DNA from: CAWBRT01 sp963696525
GTDB taxonomy: Bacteria; Acidobacteriota; Terriglobia; Terriglobales; Acidobacteriaceae
Reading direction: 5' to 3'
Length of the DNA stretch: 64,000 nucleotides
Assembly (NCBI GenBank): GCA_963696525.1
Contig: CAVOKO010000012.1
Location: 124,001 to 188,000 of the forward strand
Shown: positions 35,092 through 44,620 of the stretch, piece after piece
How positions within the stretch are numbered: position 1 is the stretch's first letter
Layout: every line of letters begins with the position of its first letter
Program-made: the position numbers and the translations under genes
The notes under the pieces: generated by a model
Databases searched by the model: none
What the model was told of the DNA's origin: nothing
What the model saw: the letters and a program-made list of their open reading frames with translations, nothing else

Positions 35092-36663
35092 CTAAGTCCT
35101 ATTCGAAGCGCCATCCCACGTACTGACGCGGGTTGCCTTCTTGTCTTCCTCGTCGAACCACTTGGTGGTGACGCACTTGGTCTCGGTGTAGAACTTCACT
35201 CCGTCCTTGCCATTCACGTGCAGATCGCCAAAGAAGGAGTTCTTGTGTCCGGCAAACGGGAAGACCGATGCGGGCACGGGGATTCCAACGTTGATGCCAA
35301 CCATGCCGCCGTCGGTGCGTTGGCTAAATTCGCGGCTGTAGTAACCGCTCTGAGTGTAGATGACCGAACCGTTGGCGAATTCGTTCTTATTCATGATGGC
35401 GAGGCCTTCTTCGAAATCTTTGACCCGCTTGATGCAGACAACCGGGCCGAAAACTTCGCTATCGCCAATGGTCATATTCGGGCTTCACGTGATCGAAAAT
35501 CGGTCGGACCAATGAAGATATCCCTTTTCGAAACCGGGAACTTTAACGTTTGCGGCCGTCGAGCACGAGCTTGGCTCCTTCTTCGACGCCCTTGGCGATC
35601 CAATCGATGACAAACTTCTTGTGCTCCGCCGAGACCACGGGCCCAAGCTGGACGGCGGGATCGTAGGAACAGCCCACCTTCATAGTCTTGGCGTGCCTTG
35701 ACCAGCAGGGAGACGAATTCATCGGCGACCGACTCCTGCACGCATACCACCGGAAGCGCCATGCAGCGCATGCCGGCGCAACCGAACGCACGAGTTGATC
35801 ACTCCGAGCGCCGAGCGTTCCAGAGCCGCATCTTCCAACACCAGGGCATGGTTCTTGGCCTCGCACAATGCCTGGACACGCTTGCCGTGGGCCGCCGCGG
35901 TTGAATAGATATGCCTGCCTACCGAAGTGGAACCGACGTAGCTGATGCCTTTGACGTCGGGATGCTTCAGGAAGATTTCAGCCTCGTTACGGCTGCAGGT
36001 CACCAGGTTCACAACTCCTTTCGGCAATCCGGCTTCGATCAGCAGTTCGAGCATGCGCATCGAGGTCTGCGGGGTGAGACTGGCCGCCTTGAGCACCAGG
36101 GTATTTCCGGTCGCGATGCACAGAGGCAATACCCAGCCGAACGGGATCATGCCCGGAAAATTGAACGGCATGATGGCGGCGAAGACTCCGACGGCCTCTC
36201 GATAGGCAACCGTATCGAATCCCTGGGTGACGTTCATGAGCGCATCGCCCTGCATCAGCATGGGCGCGCCGCAGGCGATCTCCACTACTTCGATGGCCTT
36301 CAGAATGTCGCCGCGCGCTTCGTCGAGGTTCTTGCCCAGTTCCATCGCGCAGAGCAGGGTCAGATCCGGAAGATGCTTTCTCCAACAGGTCTTTCAAGCT
36401 GGAACATGAGCTGCGCGCGCATGCCCACAGGCGTACTGGACCAAGCCGGGAAATGCGGCCTTTGCCGCCTCGATGCTGCTCAGCACTTCTTCCGGCGTGC
36501 AGCACGGCGCTTCCGCCATCAGCTCGCCCGTGCTTGAATTCGTGACTGGCATGTACTTGCTGGTCTTAGATTCACGCCATTCGTTATTAACGCAGTATTT
36601 CAGCTTGGCAACGCTGGATACCTTTTTCTTAATTGCATCAGTCAGTTCTGCTGTACTCGACAC
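35092..36663 (-). CDS. mmsA: methylmalonate-semialdehyde dehydrogenase (CoA-acylating), with frameshifts
   Basis: An aldehyde dehydrogenase of about 500 aa, oxidising methylmalonate (or malonate) semialdehyde to propionyl- or acetyl-CoA with CO2 release. It starts with GTG at 36663, GGAGGA 7 nt upstream. Conserved pieces across several frames: VNNEWRESKTSKYMPVTNSSTGE; ELGKNLDEARGDILKAIEVVE; FAAIMPFNFPGMIPFGWVLPLC; GNTLVLKAASLTPQTSMRMLELL; GISYVGSTSVGRHIY; the Cys region INSCVRL...CMALPVVCV; EVFGPVVCIKRVKDFEEGL; and FPFAGHKNSFFGDLHVNGKDGVKFYTETKCVT. At least five frame changes occur between 35470 and 36430. The order and motifs are complete, so these are likely errors. Minus-strand neighbour of the MFS and cyclase genes. 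Confidence 0.87.
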
Positions 36664-36897
36664 TTTTTATTCCTCCATGGTGCCCATAAGCTCAGGCAAT
36701 GAAAACAAATCGAATATAAGATCGAAATCGCAACACCCATTCGCGATATCGAAAGCCGATCCCCGAACACGATTCACTTTGATCGTACTCAGGGTTACGC
36801 GAAACCCGCTAAAACAATTCCAGTGTTGGTACCCCTAATTTGCCGGCCGGGTGCTAACGTCCGGCTTGATTAGGGATATCCGCAAATCCAGTCTAGC

Positions 36898-38340
36898 TCA
36901 ATTCCTTTTTTGCACACCCGCCTTTCCAGCACCGGCTGCAGCAGCCAGACTGCCGTGGCCGGAGCGGACGGCCTGGGCTTCAAGCTCTTGCTCGATAACC
37001 TCGAACGAACGTCCCTTTGTCTCGATACCAAAGAAGCCGTAGACAATACCCGCCATGAGGTACCAGGCGGCTAGATACAGAAATGCGGGTGTAAGTGCCG
37101 CAACCGACACCTCCGGTTTGACCACATTCGATGATCCGACGATCATGGCGAGTCCCAGTGGGCCGAGGATCTTTCCCAGGCCGCCGAAGCCGTAAGCCGA
37201 GCCCATCCCGGTCGCTCGAAGGTGCGAAGGCCAGACCTCCGCCGAGTATGGACCGACGATCGCGAAACCGCCATCGCCGAAAAAGTGCGCGATAATCAGC
37301 AGCAGCCAGAACATGGAAACGCCGCCGAGAAATGCGTTGTGGAAGATTCCGGCAAGTGACACCATGATTGCCGCGCCAAATCCAACCAACGCTCCGGAGG
37401 CGCGCCGCCCGATCGCGTCGCTCAACCAGGAGAACGCGACGCGCCCGCAGAAACCACCGGTCGCGATAAAGATCATCATGAACGACGCATGCTGCGGGGT
37501 TGTCTTCAGCACCAGCACCAACAGGGTCGGAACCCAGAGATTAATGCCGTAGACGCCCGTCTGCGCGCCAAGATTTCCTAACCACGACACCACTAGGCTC
37601 CGCGGATAGCGGAATAGATCCCGGAAGCGCGGCTTCTCCTGCGCGGTGAAGGTCAAGGCCGAGAGCGGAATGCTTTCCGGATCGCATTCAAGAGCCCAAG
37701 CCAGCGATTTGCGGGCTTCTTCCGCCCGGCCCATGCGGGCCAGCCAGCGCGGCGATTCCGGTACCCATACCCGAATCAGTAACGTCAGGAAGGCCGGAGC
37801 AAGACCGGTCGCAAACAATCCGCGCCAACCCACGTACGGCGAGAAAAAAGCTCCCATGATGGAGCCCAGCATGATGCCAACCGGCACCGAGCAGGTGATC
37901 ATCCCACCGATAAAGCCACGCTTGGCGCTCGGTACGAACTCCTGCACCAGCGGCAGGTCGACGGAGTATAGCCCACCAACGCCAAAGCCGGTGAGAAAAC
38001 GAAAGAAGGTGAGGAAGATCCATCCGTTATCGGGCGTGAATGCGAGGATGCCGGTGGCCACCGAGAAGTTGATGACGGTAGCCATGAAAACCGCTTTACG
38101 CCCGATGCGGTCGGCAACATGGCCCCAGAAAACCGCTCCCATGATGGCGCCGACCCCGGAGGAAAGCAGAATGATCGCAGACTGGCCGAAGGTGAGATGC
38201 CAGGGTTTGATGATGATGGCGAGGACGAACCCGATCAGAAAAAAGTCAAAGAACTCCAACAGGTCGCCCAGAATCGCCGCCGCGACAATCTTGTACTGAT
38301 TCTTCGTGAGCTTCGTCTGCGTATCGAGGTACTCCAGCAT
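36898..38340 (-). CDS. MFS transporter, AAHS/sugar-porter type (12 TM)
   Basis: A 480-aa inner-membrane carrier. Start at MLEYLDTQTK, with GGGGGA upstream. Motifs: DLLEFFDFFLIGFVLA (TM1), GHVADRIGRKAVFM (MFS signature D-R-x-G-R-K/R), LTGFGVGGLYSVDLPLVQEFVPSAKRG and ESPRWLARMGRAEEARKS, plus SWLSDAIGRRASGALVG in the second half. The pattern resembles aromatic acid/H+ symporters and shikimate-type carriers. With mmsA and the cyclase next to it, its substrate is probably an organic acid; this is not certain. Confidence 0.9.
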   Translation of the reverse strand: MLEYLDTQTKLTKNQYKIVAAAILGDLLEFFDFFLIGFVLAIIIKPWHLTFGQSAIILLSSGVGAIMGAVFWGHVADRIGRKAVFMATVINFSVATGILAFTPDNGWIFLTFFRFLTGFGVGGLYSVDLPLVQEFVPSAKRGFIGGMITCSVPVGIMLGSIMGAFFSPYVGWRGLFATGLAPAFLTLLIRVWVPESPRWLARMGRAEEARKSLAWALECDPESIPLSALTFTAQEKPRFRDLFRYPRSLVVSWLGNLGAQTGVYGINLWVPTLLVLVLKTTPQHASFMMIFIATGGFCGRVAFSWLSDAIGRRASGALVGFGAAIMVSLAGIFHNAFLGGVSMFWLLLIIAHFFGDGGFAIVGPYSAEVWPSHLRATGMGSAYGFGGLGKILGPLGLAMIVGSSNVVKPEVSVAALTPAFLYLAAWYLMAGIVYGFFGIETKGRSFEVIEQELEAQAVRSGHGSLAAAAGAGKAGVQKRN

Positions 38341-38610
38341 GGGTTCCCCCAAACTAATGAAATGTGCGTCCTGAAGCGGGGCGGTGATCGTCAGCCCCCT
38401 TGCACTACATAGCTCACCCGAACCTACTGCTTTTTTCTTACAACTCGAGCGGTTTCGGAATCACTGTATCCCGGAGCTCTCAACACCGTTTCACATCAAA
38501 CGTCAAAGGCAGCGCCTGCCGGGGACCGGTTACTTCCTCGAATATGCCTTTCGCGAACCTACGGCAATTAGAAACGGCAATCAGAATTTGTATATCCGGC
38601 GATTCACCTA

Positions 38611-39594
38611 CTACTTAATCGCCAGCGGGTTAAGCGGCGAGCCAACCGCCCCGGTAATCGGCAGTGCCGGCGCGACGAACATGAATTCGTAACGCTGGTC
38701 CGCGGCGCAATCCTGGGCCAGTTCGCCGAGACAGAAAATCTCCCCGACCGAAAGTCCCATGATCGGAATTGCGATCCAATGCCACGGCTGCACCGCATCG
38801 TCGCAATTGTTGGGTCGCACTTCGGCGCCCCAGGTGTCGGTCACGATTCCAGCCACCTGCTTCTTGTGCAGCCAATCGAGAGTTTCGAAGGCCAGTCCGG
38901 GAGCATCGCCGCCCGAATAGCCGTCCCACGTTTTGCCTGCCAGCATGGCATCCATCTGCCCGGTGCGCACCAGCAGGAAGTCCCCCCGGCGCACCTTGAC
39001 CCCGAAGAAGTCTTCAGCCTTGTCCAGCATCTCGTTGGTGACCGCAAAACCGTCCGGCGCGAACTCCACGCCGAGCATCTTCGGGATGTCGAAGAGCACG
39101 CCGCGGCCCACCATCTTCGCCTTGGTTTTCTCGATGCCACACTTTTGCGCGCCAAAGGAGGTCACGGTCCGGCAGTCGTAGCCGTTCCACATCTGGTCAC
39201 CGTAAAAAATGTGTCCCAGACCGTCCCATTGAGTACCGCACTGCAGAGGCATGATGACAAGGTCGTCGGCCCCCCGGATCTTGCGGTGGTCGAGAACGCC
39301 GGAATAGGCATCGGTGCCAGCCCGCAACATGACATGTACGGGATTGAAACGGCCAATCGCCGGATAATTCGTCTTGCCGCCCTGACAGCCGTTATTGTCA
39401 AAGGGAAGCGCCAGGGAGATCACTTTTCCTTTTTGCACCAGACGCGCAGCCGCGATGATGTCCTCAGGTTGCGTGAAGTTGAGCGTGCCGATTTCGTCGT
39501 CTCCGCCCCAGCGCCCCCAGTTCTTCAGGCGCTCCGCAGCCTCTCGGATATCCTGCATGGTCAACTTGCGAGTCGCAGCTTGCGTTCCGCTCAT
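38611..39594 (-). CDS. cyclase-family hydrolase (kynurenine formamidase-like)
   Basis: A 327-aa member of the cyclase superfamily. The start has GGAG-containing sequence upstream. The family metal-site motif normally reads H-x-G-T-H-x-D-x-P-x-H; here it is QCGTQWDGLGH, so both early His are Gln and the final D and H remain. This version defines a second subgroup of the family and may use a different metal arrangement. Other family segments: GGDDEIGTLNFTQPEDI, RGDFLLVRTGQM, GLAFETLDWLHKKQVAGIVTDTWGAEV. The product may be a lactone/amide hydrolase in organic-acid breakdown. It heads the minus-strand group and has strong upstream palindromes. Confidence 0.85.
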   Translation of the reverse strand: MSGTQAATRKLTMQDIREAAERLKNWGRWGGDDEIGTLNFTQPEDIIAAARLVQKGKVISLALPFDNNGCQGGKTNYPAIGRFNPVHVMLRAGTDAYSGVLDHRKIRGADDLVIMPLQCGTQWDGLGHIFYGDQMWNGYDCRTVTSFGAQKCGIEKTKAKMVGRGVLFDIPKMLGVEFAPDGFAVTNEMLDKAEDFFGVKVRRGDFLLVRTGQMDAMLAGKTWDGYSGGDAPGLAFETLDWLHKKQVAGIVTDTWGAEVRPNNCDDAVQPWHWIAIPIMGLSVGEIFCLGELAQDCAADQRYEFMFVAPALPITGAVGSPLNPLAIK

Positions 39595-39922
39595 ATTCGA
39601 TCTTCTCCTCTTTCTCCGGTTAGGTGGCTATGCGCAGTGCAAACCTGGGCGCTGCGACAGCATAAAGGCTTCGACTGGCGTCAAGGACATTAAGCCCCAA
39701 CGCCACACAGCATGCCGTGATGAATGTCACATGTCAGGTGATTAAGATCACGCTATGCGGGTACCCCGCCTTGCACCGCAAACGGTGCAAAGTACACTGG
39801 GCACAGATTTACAGGGCTATAGCCGTACCACAGTATTGTGGAAGATTACGAAGATTACAAGAGCAGACTATTCTCAACCAACGGTAAGCTGCATCCGCAA
39901 CAAGCCGGATTCAGCCAAAGCC
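39595..39922. promoter_or_regulatory. regulatory region upstream of the cyclase gene: two palindromes
   Basis: 328 bp between the cyclase start and the next gene's stop. GTGATTAAGATCAC (39738-39751) is a perfect GTGAT-N4-ATCAC dyad, close to CRP/FNR-family sites. TTGCACCG (39771-39778) and CGGTGCAA (39783-39790) are perfect arms around CAAA, an operator-like palindrome. Both sit 144-196 bp upstream of the cyclase ATG on the same side. Confidence 0.6.
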
Positions 39923-40234
39923 TCAACCGCTCCCGCGAGCGGACTTACCGCCGAGCGGCTTCTTGCGTCCTAGCATCAAGTAGAGCCGGAGTGCGAGATC
40001 TCTGAAAAAACAACGTATAGTCCGGGGCGCATTTTGAACGGCATCGGCCTGCCGCGTGCGCCCGGCGCGATCTATGGAGGGGTGAACCTCAGGCGGCGGA
40101 GGCTCGTCGATTTCGTCCAACCGATCTAACAGTCCGTCTTCAAGCATCTTCTGCAATGCCATGACTGCTTCCAACGAGGGCTGTATGCCATTATTCGGAG
40201 GGGATTCAAACGTTTTTTTGCGCTTTTCGAACAT
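39923..40234 (-). CDS. small hypothetical protein
   Basis: A 103-aa open frame, taken from MFEKRKKTFESPP because the upstream extension of the same frame is low-complexity and unlikely. It contains PSLEAVMALQKMLEDGLLDRLDEIDEPPPPEV, an amphipathic helix plus acidic/Pro stretch, and a basic C terminus with a possible short membrane segment (FFRDLALRLYLMLGRK). No family recognised; it could be a spurious frame. The ribosome binding site (AAAGAG) is weak. Confidence 0.4.
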   Translation of the reverse strand: MFEKRKKTFESPPNNGIQPSLEAVMALQKMLEDGLLDRLDEIDEPPPPEVHPSIDRAGRTRQADAVQNAPRTIRCFFRDLALRLYLMLGRKKPLGGKSARGSG

Positions 40235-40568
40235 CTTAACTCTTTGATTTAAAATGATTTTGGGCGACCAAATCTCCAAGGCTCGCCAAGAACCGCGCCA
40301 ATGCATCTGGTTCGAGCAGTGCTGATTTTTCCGGCCGCAATCATACTGAGGGCGATTGCCGAAAGAACGTTGCCTGATGAGGTAGGGGAATGCGAACTGC
40401 TTCCCGGCTGGAAAGCCCGCTCTAAGCTCTGAAGAATGACTCTGGAAAATGGCCTTTGAAGAATGGAAGATGCGCACGTCGGAGAACCCGCACGAACCAG
40501 TGCAACTGGCAAGATTCGGCCACGAGACAGGACTTCGCCAGCTACTGCCTGGTGTTTTCCACTGCTGG
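40235..40568. other. gap with no recognised element
   Basis: 334 bp between the small hypothetical gene and the 3' end of the aldolase-like gene. Open frames on both strands are not protein-like, and no palindrome or terminator was noticed. Confidence 0.35.
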
Positions 40569-41393
40569 TTAGCGGCAGCCGCAGCCGGCTTCAACTTCGT
40601 GCTTCCAAATGTCCCAGTTCCGGCCGTAGGAGGTGACCGGAGGGCCGCCAGGATCTTCGTCGGGATCGAGGTAATTGATCGGCCGGCCTAGCGTCATCGC
40701 TTGCGCTTGCAGTTTCGCATTAATTTGCAGATACACACTGCGTCCAACCGCCTGCGGCAGCGTTGCACCCACCACGACTCCCCCATGGCCCCGCATCAAA
40801 GCCGCCTCGCGGTTGCCGAGCACGCGTGCCAGTGCCTGCCCCAGTTCGCGATTGTGCACGAGCATGCTCTTATCGCTGGCGGTGCGGGCATCGCGGATCT
40901 CGAAAATGGGCACTCCAGCGCCCAGAAAAGCAGTCATGTGATAAAGCGGGCGAAGCTGAATATTGGTAACGCCGAAAGGGATGAGCTCCGGCGAGTGACA
41001 GTGCACGATGGCCTTGACATCAGGCCGCACGCGGTAGATTTCTCCATGGATGAAGCGCTCAAGATAGGGCTGCCGGGAATCGTTCCCGAGCGGATTGCTA
41101 TCCAGATCGAAGGTCATGATATCGCCATCTGTCACCAGTGCCGGAGCCATGGAACGCGCCAGCAAATAGCGGTTGGCATAGTTCGGGTGCCGCGTGGTGA
41201 CGTGGCCATAACCATCCACCACTTCTTTTGCCGCCAAGATATGATTGGCGAGCACCAACTCGTGAACTGCGGATTCACTCTCCGCCGGCGCCGCAGCGGC
41301 CAGCACGGGCATGGCTAGGCTGGCTACTGGAACCGACGCGACCACCTTCAGCAAATCGCCGCAGAATTGTCGCCGCGACCAAGTTGAAACCAT
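40569..41393 (-). CDS. class II aldolase/adducin-family protein with Tat signal
   Basis: A 274-aa protein. The start at MVSTWSRRQFCGDLLKVV gives a twin-arginine signal (SRRQFC) and a hydrophobic stretch ending in AAAAPAES near residue 38. The aldolase fold follows: NHILAAKEVVDGYGHVTTRHP, IHGEIYRVRPDVKAIVHCHSPELIPFG with the zinc ligands H-x-H, and MRGHGGVVVGATLPQAV with the third His. Such proteins are usually cytosolic L-fuculose phosphate aldolases, ribulose-5-P epimerases or decarboxylases; here export in folded, metal-loaded form is suggested. Divergent from the secreted propeller-like gene. Confidence 0.86.
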   Translation of the reverse strand: MVSTWSRRQFCGDLLKVVASVPVASLAMPVLAAAAPAESESAVHELVLANHILAAKEVVDGYGHVTTRHPNYANRYLLARSMAPALVTDGDIMTFDLDSNPLGNDSRQPYLERFIHGEIYRVRPDVKAIVHCHSPELIPFGVTNIQLRPLYHMTAFLGAGVPIFEIRDARTASDKSMLVHNRELGQALARVLGNREAALMRGHGGVVVGATLPQAVGRSVYLQINAKLQAQAMTLGRPINYLDPDEDPGGPPVTSYGRNWDIWKHEVEAGCGCR

Positions 41394-41571
41394 GACCAAT
41401 CGCCTCCACTCCGGAAAAGGGAAACTGGGCCCCAAGTGGCGCCGGCAACTCTACCATGCGGGGCCTCTTTTCAAAAGCTCATCTGAGTTTCTGAAAGCGG
41501 ATATTATTCCCGCTGTGCCGGAATTGCCCATTATAGAATTGTGCGATTCTCATCCGGCGAAGGAGCGAGCC

Positions 41572-43056
41572 ATGAGGCCAAGGATTGTGCGTATAAACAG
41601 TTCCCCGGAAGACCATACTGACCGCGGCGGAGATCGTGGCAACGAAAAACGAGCGCGGCGCGTGGGATGCGTGAAGATGGTCTTGGTAGCGCTGGTCTGC
41701 TGTAGTGCGCTGCCGATGGCCGCGCCCGCAGCGGCGCAGGTTGCGGCCGAGGCCAAGAATGTAGTCCTCATTGCTCATCACAATCTCAACGGCAATGGTG
41801 ACGGCGGTGAAGGTTTAGCGCTCCAGCAGCGGCCTGACGGCCGCCGTCTCCTGTTTCTCGCGCACGAGGCACCGAAGAATTGCATCAGCGTGGTGGACGT
41901 AACGCGTCCGGAAAACCCGGTGTTGATTAACACGATTCCATCTCCGAACCCCGGCATCACGCGCTGCGATTCGCTGAGCCTTTCGGGAAACCTGCTCGCG
42001 GTGGCGAACCAGACGACTGAAGTGGGGCAAAAGAGTGCGGGGATGTGGGTGCTCGATGTCTCGGACTTCGACCGCATTCAGAAAGCCAAGAGCTTGCAGG
42101 ATCTGGCGTTGTCCTTCTTCGATGCTTCGGGGCCGCACTCGCGTGGGGCGCACTGTCTCTGGTTCGTAGATGGCGAATTTGCCCACCTGACGACCGGCAT
42201 GTCGGATTTCAATCCGAGCAATCCTCTGGACGATCAATTCTATGTCATCGTCGACCTGCGCGATCCCAGACACCCCAGGGAAGTTGGGCGCTGGTGGTAT
42301 CCGGGAACCAGCCAGAGCGACCGCTGTTTGCCTGGGTGTCTTCCCGAGCGGCACAAGCTTGACGATGGCTACCGGCCACACAATATCGAAGTGTGGCCAG
42401 AGCGTCCGGATCGCGCGTACCTGGGCTACATCGATGGGGGTGCGATTATTCTGGACATCTCAGGCCTGGCGGATGTCAAAGCCGGACGCGCTCCGAGTTT
42501 TACTCCAAAGCTCGTGGGTAGCGCCAAGTTTTCTCCCCCTTATACGGCTTGGTCGCACACCTTCCAGCCGGTTTTCAGCCGTGGCATGGCCTTCGTCTCC
42601 GATGAGGCGGTGATGGACAATTGCAAAGACGCGCCGAAGTTGGTCTGGCTGCTCGACATTCGCGCGGAGAGCAATCCCATGGTGATTGACACGGCGCCTC
42701 TGCACGCCAGCGACGGTGAGCTTTGTAAGCGGGGTGGCCGCTTCGGAGCGCATAACCTGCACCCGAACTTCCCCGGTTCCACTTCGGCTAAACTGAAGAA
42801 CACAACCGTCGCGAGCTGGTTCAACGGCGGAGTGCGGATTTTTCACATCGTCGATGGCCCGGCAGGGGTTCCCGCAGCGCCTCCGCACCTGGAGGAGATT
42901 GGTTACTACATTCCCGCGGGGCTGCCCGGCAATCCCGGAGGCGCCGCGCAGATCAATCACGCGCTGGTGGACGAAAAAGGGTTGATCTACGCCAACGACC
43001 GCTTTACGGGCGGCCTCTATATTCTGAAGTACACCGGTTCGGTTCCGCTGGATTAG
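41572..43056 (+). CDS. secreted LVIVD-type beta-propeller-like protein
   Basis: A 494-aa protein. AAGGAG 7 nt before the ATG at 41572 supports this start. A long N-terminal region with basic residues and a hydrophobic core (VKMVLVALVCCSALPMAAPAAAQ, residues about 35-57) is a likely signal peptide. Repeated blades of LVIVD-like type follow: NCISVVDVTRPENPVLINT, AGMWVLDVSDFDRI, DQFYVIVDLRDPRHPREVGRW, AIILDISGLADV, LVWLLDIRAESNPMVIDT and VRIFHIVDGPAGVP. Such proteins are predicted propellers, exported and with unknown ligand. Cys residues in the mature part could form disulfides. Divergent from the Tat aldolase. Confidence 0.8.
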   Translation: MRPRIVRINSSPEDHTDRGGDRGNEKRARRVGCVKMVLVALVCCSALPMAAPAAAQVAAEAKNVVLIAHHNLNGNGDGGEGLALQQRPDGRRLLFLAHEAPKNCISVVDVTRPENPVLINTIPSPNPGITRCDSLSLSGNLLAVANQTTEVGQKSAGMWVLDVSDFDRIQKAKSLQDLALSFFDASGPHSRGAHCLWFVDGEFAHLTTGMSDFNPSNPLDDQFYVIVDLRDPRHPREVGRWWYPGTSQSDRCLPGCLPERHKLDDGYRPHNIEVWPERPDRAYLGYIDGGAIILDISGLADVKAGRAPSFTPKLVGSAKFSPPYTAWSHTFQPVFSRGMAFVSDEAVMDNCKDAPKLVWLLDIRAESNPMVIDTAPLHASDGELCKRGGRFGAHNLHPNFPGSTSAKLKNTTVASWFNGGVRIFHIVDGPAGVPAAPPHLEEIGYYIPAGLPGNPGGAAQINHALVDEKGLIYANDRFTGGLYILKYTGSVPLD

Positions 43057-43284
43057 GCCGGTTTAGCGCGAGAGGTATATCCCATAAAGTCACCCGGCCC
43101 GGCTCTGAGTACCTTGCGCTGAAACCGATCGGAGATTTTGGAGGATACGAGTTCTATCCCGCCGCCTCGTTTTCATTGATCGCGCCCCCAGTCGTAATTC
43201 AATGCTCTTCCGGCGTCGTCGCGGTTATTTGCTTGAAATGGCTGGAGCGATTGAAGTATCGTTCCCCAATGGAGACCGTGCATC

Positions 43285-44340
43285 GTGACGCAGCTTGCTC
43301 CTCGTCTGCATTTCAAGACTAAAGAAGAAGTTGCCGCCACACTTGCTGAACGCAATTCCGCGGACCATGGCGTTCTCTCCAATCGAGTTTTGTTTTTGCT
43401 GGATGTCGCAGCCATGGTAACAGCGGTAGCGCGTATCTGGTCCATAACCCTCGTGCTGCTCGCACTGCTGGGGTGCGATTTTGTCGCTTTCATAATGCGC
43501 CGCCACCGCGTTTTGGCGCGTTACAACGCAGGTCAGCCGAGACTCTCCACTGCCGACGATTTCCGCGCGGTCGACGATGCCTACACGCAACGCGGCGAGA
43601 AACCGCCGACCATGACCGACTTTGAAAAAGCGGCTGGCTTCGCTTTCGTCCCGGAATGGCGCACCGCACTTCGCTATCGGGAAGTTGGCCGGTTTTACGC
43701 AGCTGGCTTATTAGTGGACATCGGTTGCGGTGATGGACGCCTTTGCTGGCATTATCATGCTTGCCCGCCTCAAAACTACTATGGAGTCGATGCCACCGGA
43801 CTCGTTGCCATCTTGCGGGAAAAAACGAATGATGTCGCCCACGCTCTTGCGGGCACGGCGGAAGCTACAACCCTACCCGATCATCACGCCGACCTGGTCG
43901 TGTGCTCTGAATGCTTTGAGCATCTGACCGAACCCGGACTCGCGTTGCGTGAGTTTTGCCGCATTCTTAAGCCCGCGGGCCGGATTGTCATTCAGAGTCC
44001 GTCGGCGAGGCGTCTCCGCAATCTAAACCCCCTCCATTTGATTGCGACTTATTTAGGCCGCTGGTTGCCCCGGATTCTTCTGCCTACCATGGTTCACGAA
44101 AATACTTTTGTGGATGCGTACACGTATCATTGGGACTTCACGCGCCAGGACATTGAAGCCTTCATTTCTGATCTACCGCTCACAATTGAAGCGATGCATG
44201 GTGCCGTGTATCGCTTCAACCCCAATGGAAACCTGCTGCATCGCTTGGCGTATCGTGTCGCCCGATGGCCCGTTGTCAACTGGCTGTGGTGGGACATGAC
44301 AATTGTGCTCCGAAAAACTTGCACCCGGTCAGATGGCTAG
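43285..44340 (+). CDS. class I SAM-dependent methyltransferase with N-terminal membrane segments
   Basis: A 351-aa protein starting at GTG with GGAG 10 nt upstream. The N terminus has hydrophobic stretches at about residues 33-72 (VLFLLDVAAMVTAV, WSITLVLLALLGCDFVAFIM). The methyltransferase domain (about 145-290) shows LLVDIGCGDGRLCWHY (SAM-binding motif I), YGVDATGL, ADLVVCSECFEHLTEPGLALREFCRILKPAGRIVI. The domain belongs to the UbiE/Methyltransf_11 group, and the substrate is probably a lipid or glycan intermediate. It heads a glycan-related run with the ligase and GT39 genes. Confidence 0.82.
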   Translation: MTQLAPRLHFKTKEEVAATLAERNSADHGVLSNRVLFLLDVAAMVTAVARIWSITLVLLALLGCDFVAFIMRRHRVLARYNAGQPRLSTADDFRAVDDAYTQRGEKPPTMTDFEKAAGFAFVPEWRTALRYREVGRFYAAGLLVDIGCGDGRLCWHYHACPPQNYYGVDATGLVAILREKTNDVAHALAGTAEATTLPDHHADLVVCSECFEHLTEPGLALREFCRILKPAGRIVIQSPSARRLRNLNPLHLIATYLGRWLPRILLPTMVHENTFVDAYTYHWDFTRQDIEAFISDLPLTIEAMHGAVYRFNPNGNLLHRLAYRVARWPVVNWLWWDMTIVLRKTCTRSDG

Positions 44341-44620
44341 GAATTGAGATTATCCTGGTGTTGGACAATTTCGCTTACCGGAAGCCCGAAAACGCTAACC
44401 TGATGACAGGCAGATACTCGCGAGTTCGGAGGGCAAATAGGTTATGTTGGAGTAGGGCCCGGAACGAGCGGATTAGAACGCTCGGGATGCTTTATCGCGG
44501 CTGCTTGGTATGTCATGGCGGTCGCAGACGCGTGGCGCACAGGCGGAACGCAACGGGTGGCCGCACTCCCACCTCTGGCTCGGTGATTGGATTACTTGCT
44601 CCTATGACCAGGAATTAGCA

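Noticed and set aside
40449..40691. 80-aa plus-strand open frame near the aldolase gene end
   Set aside because: Overlaps the real minus-strand aldolase gene and is rich in repeated Ala; likely a shadow.
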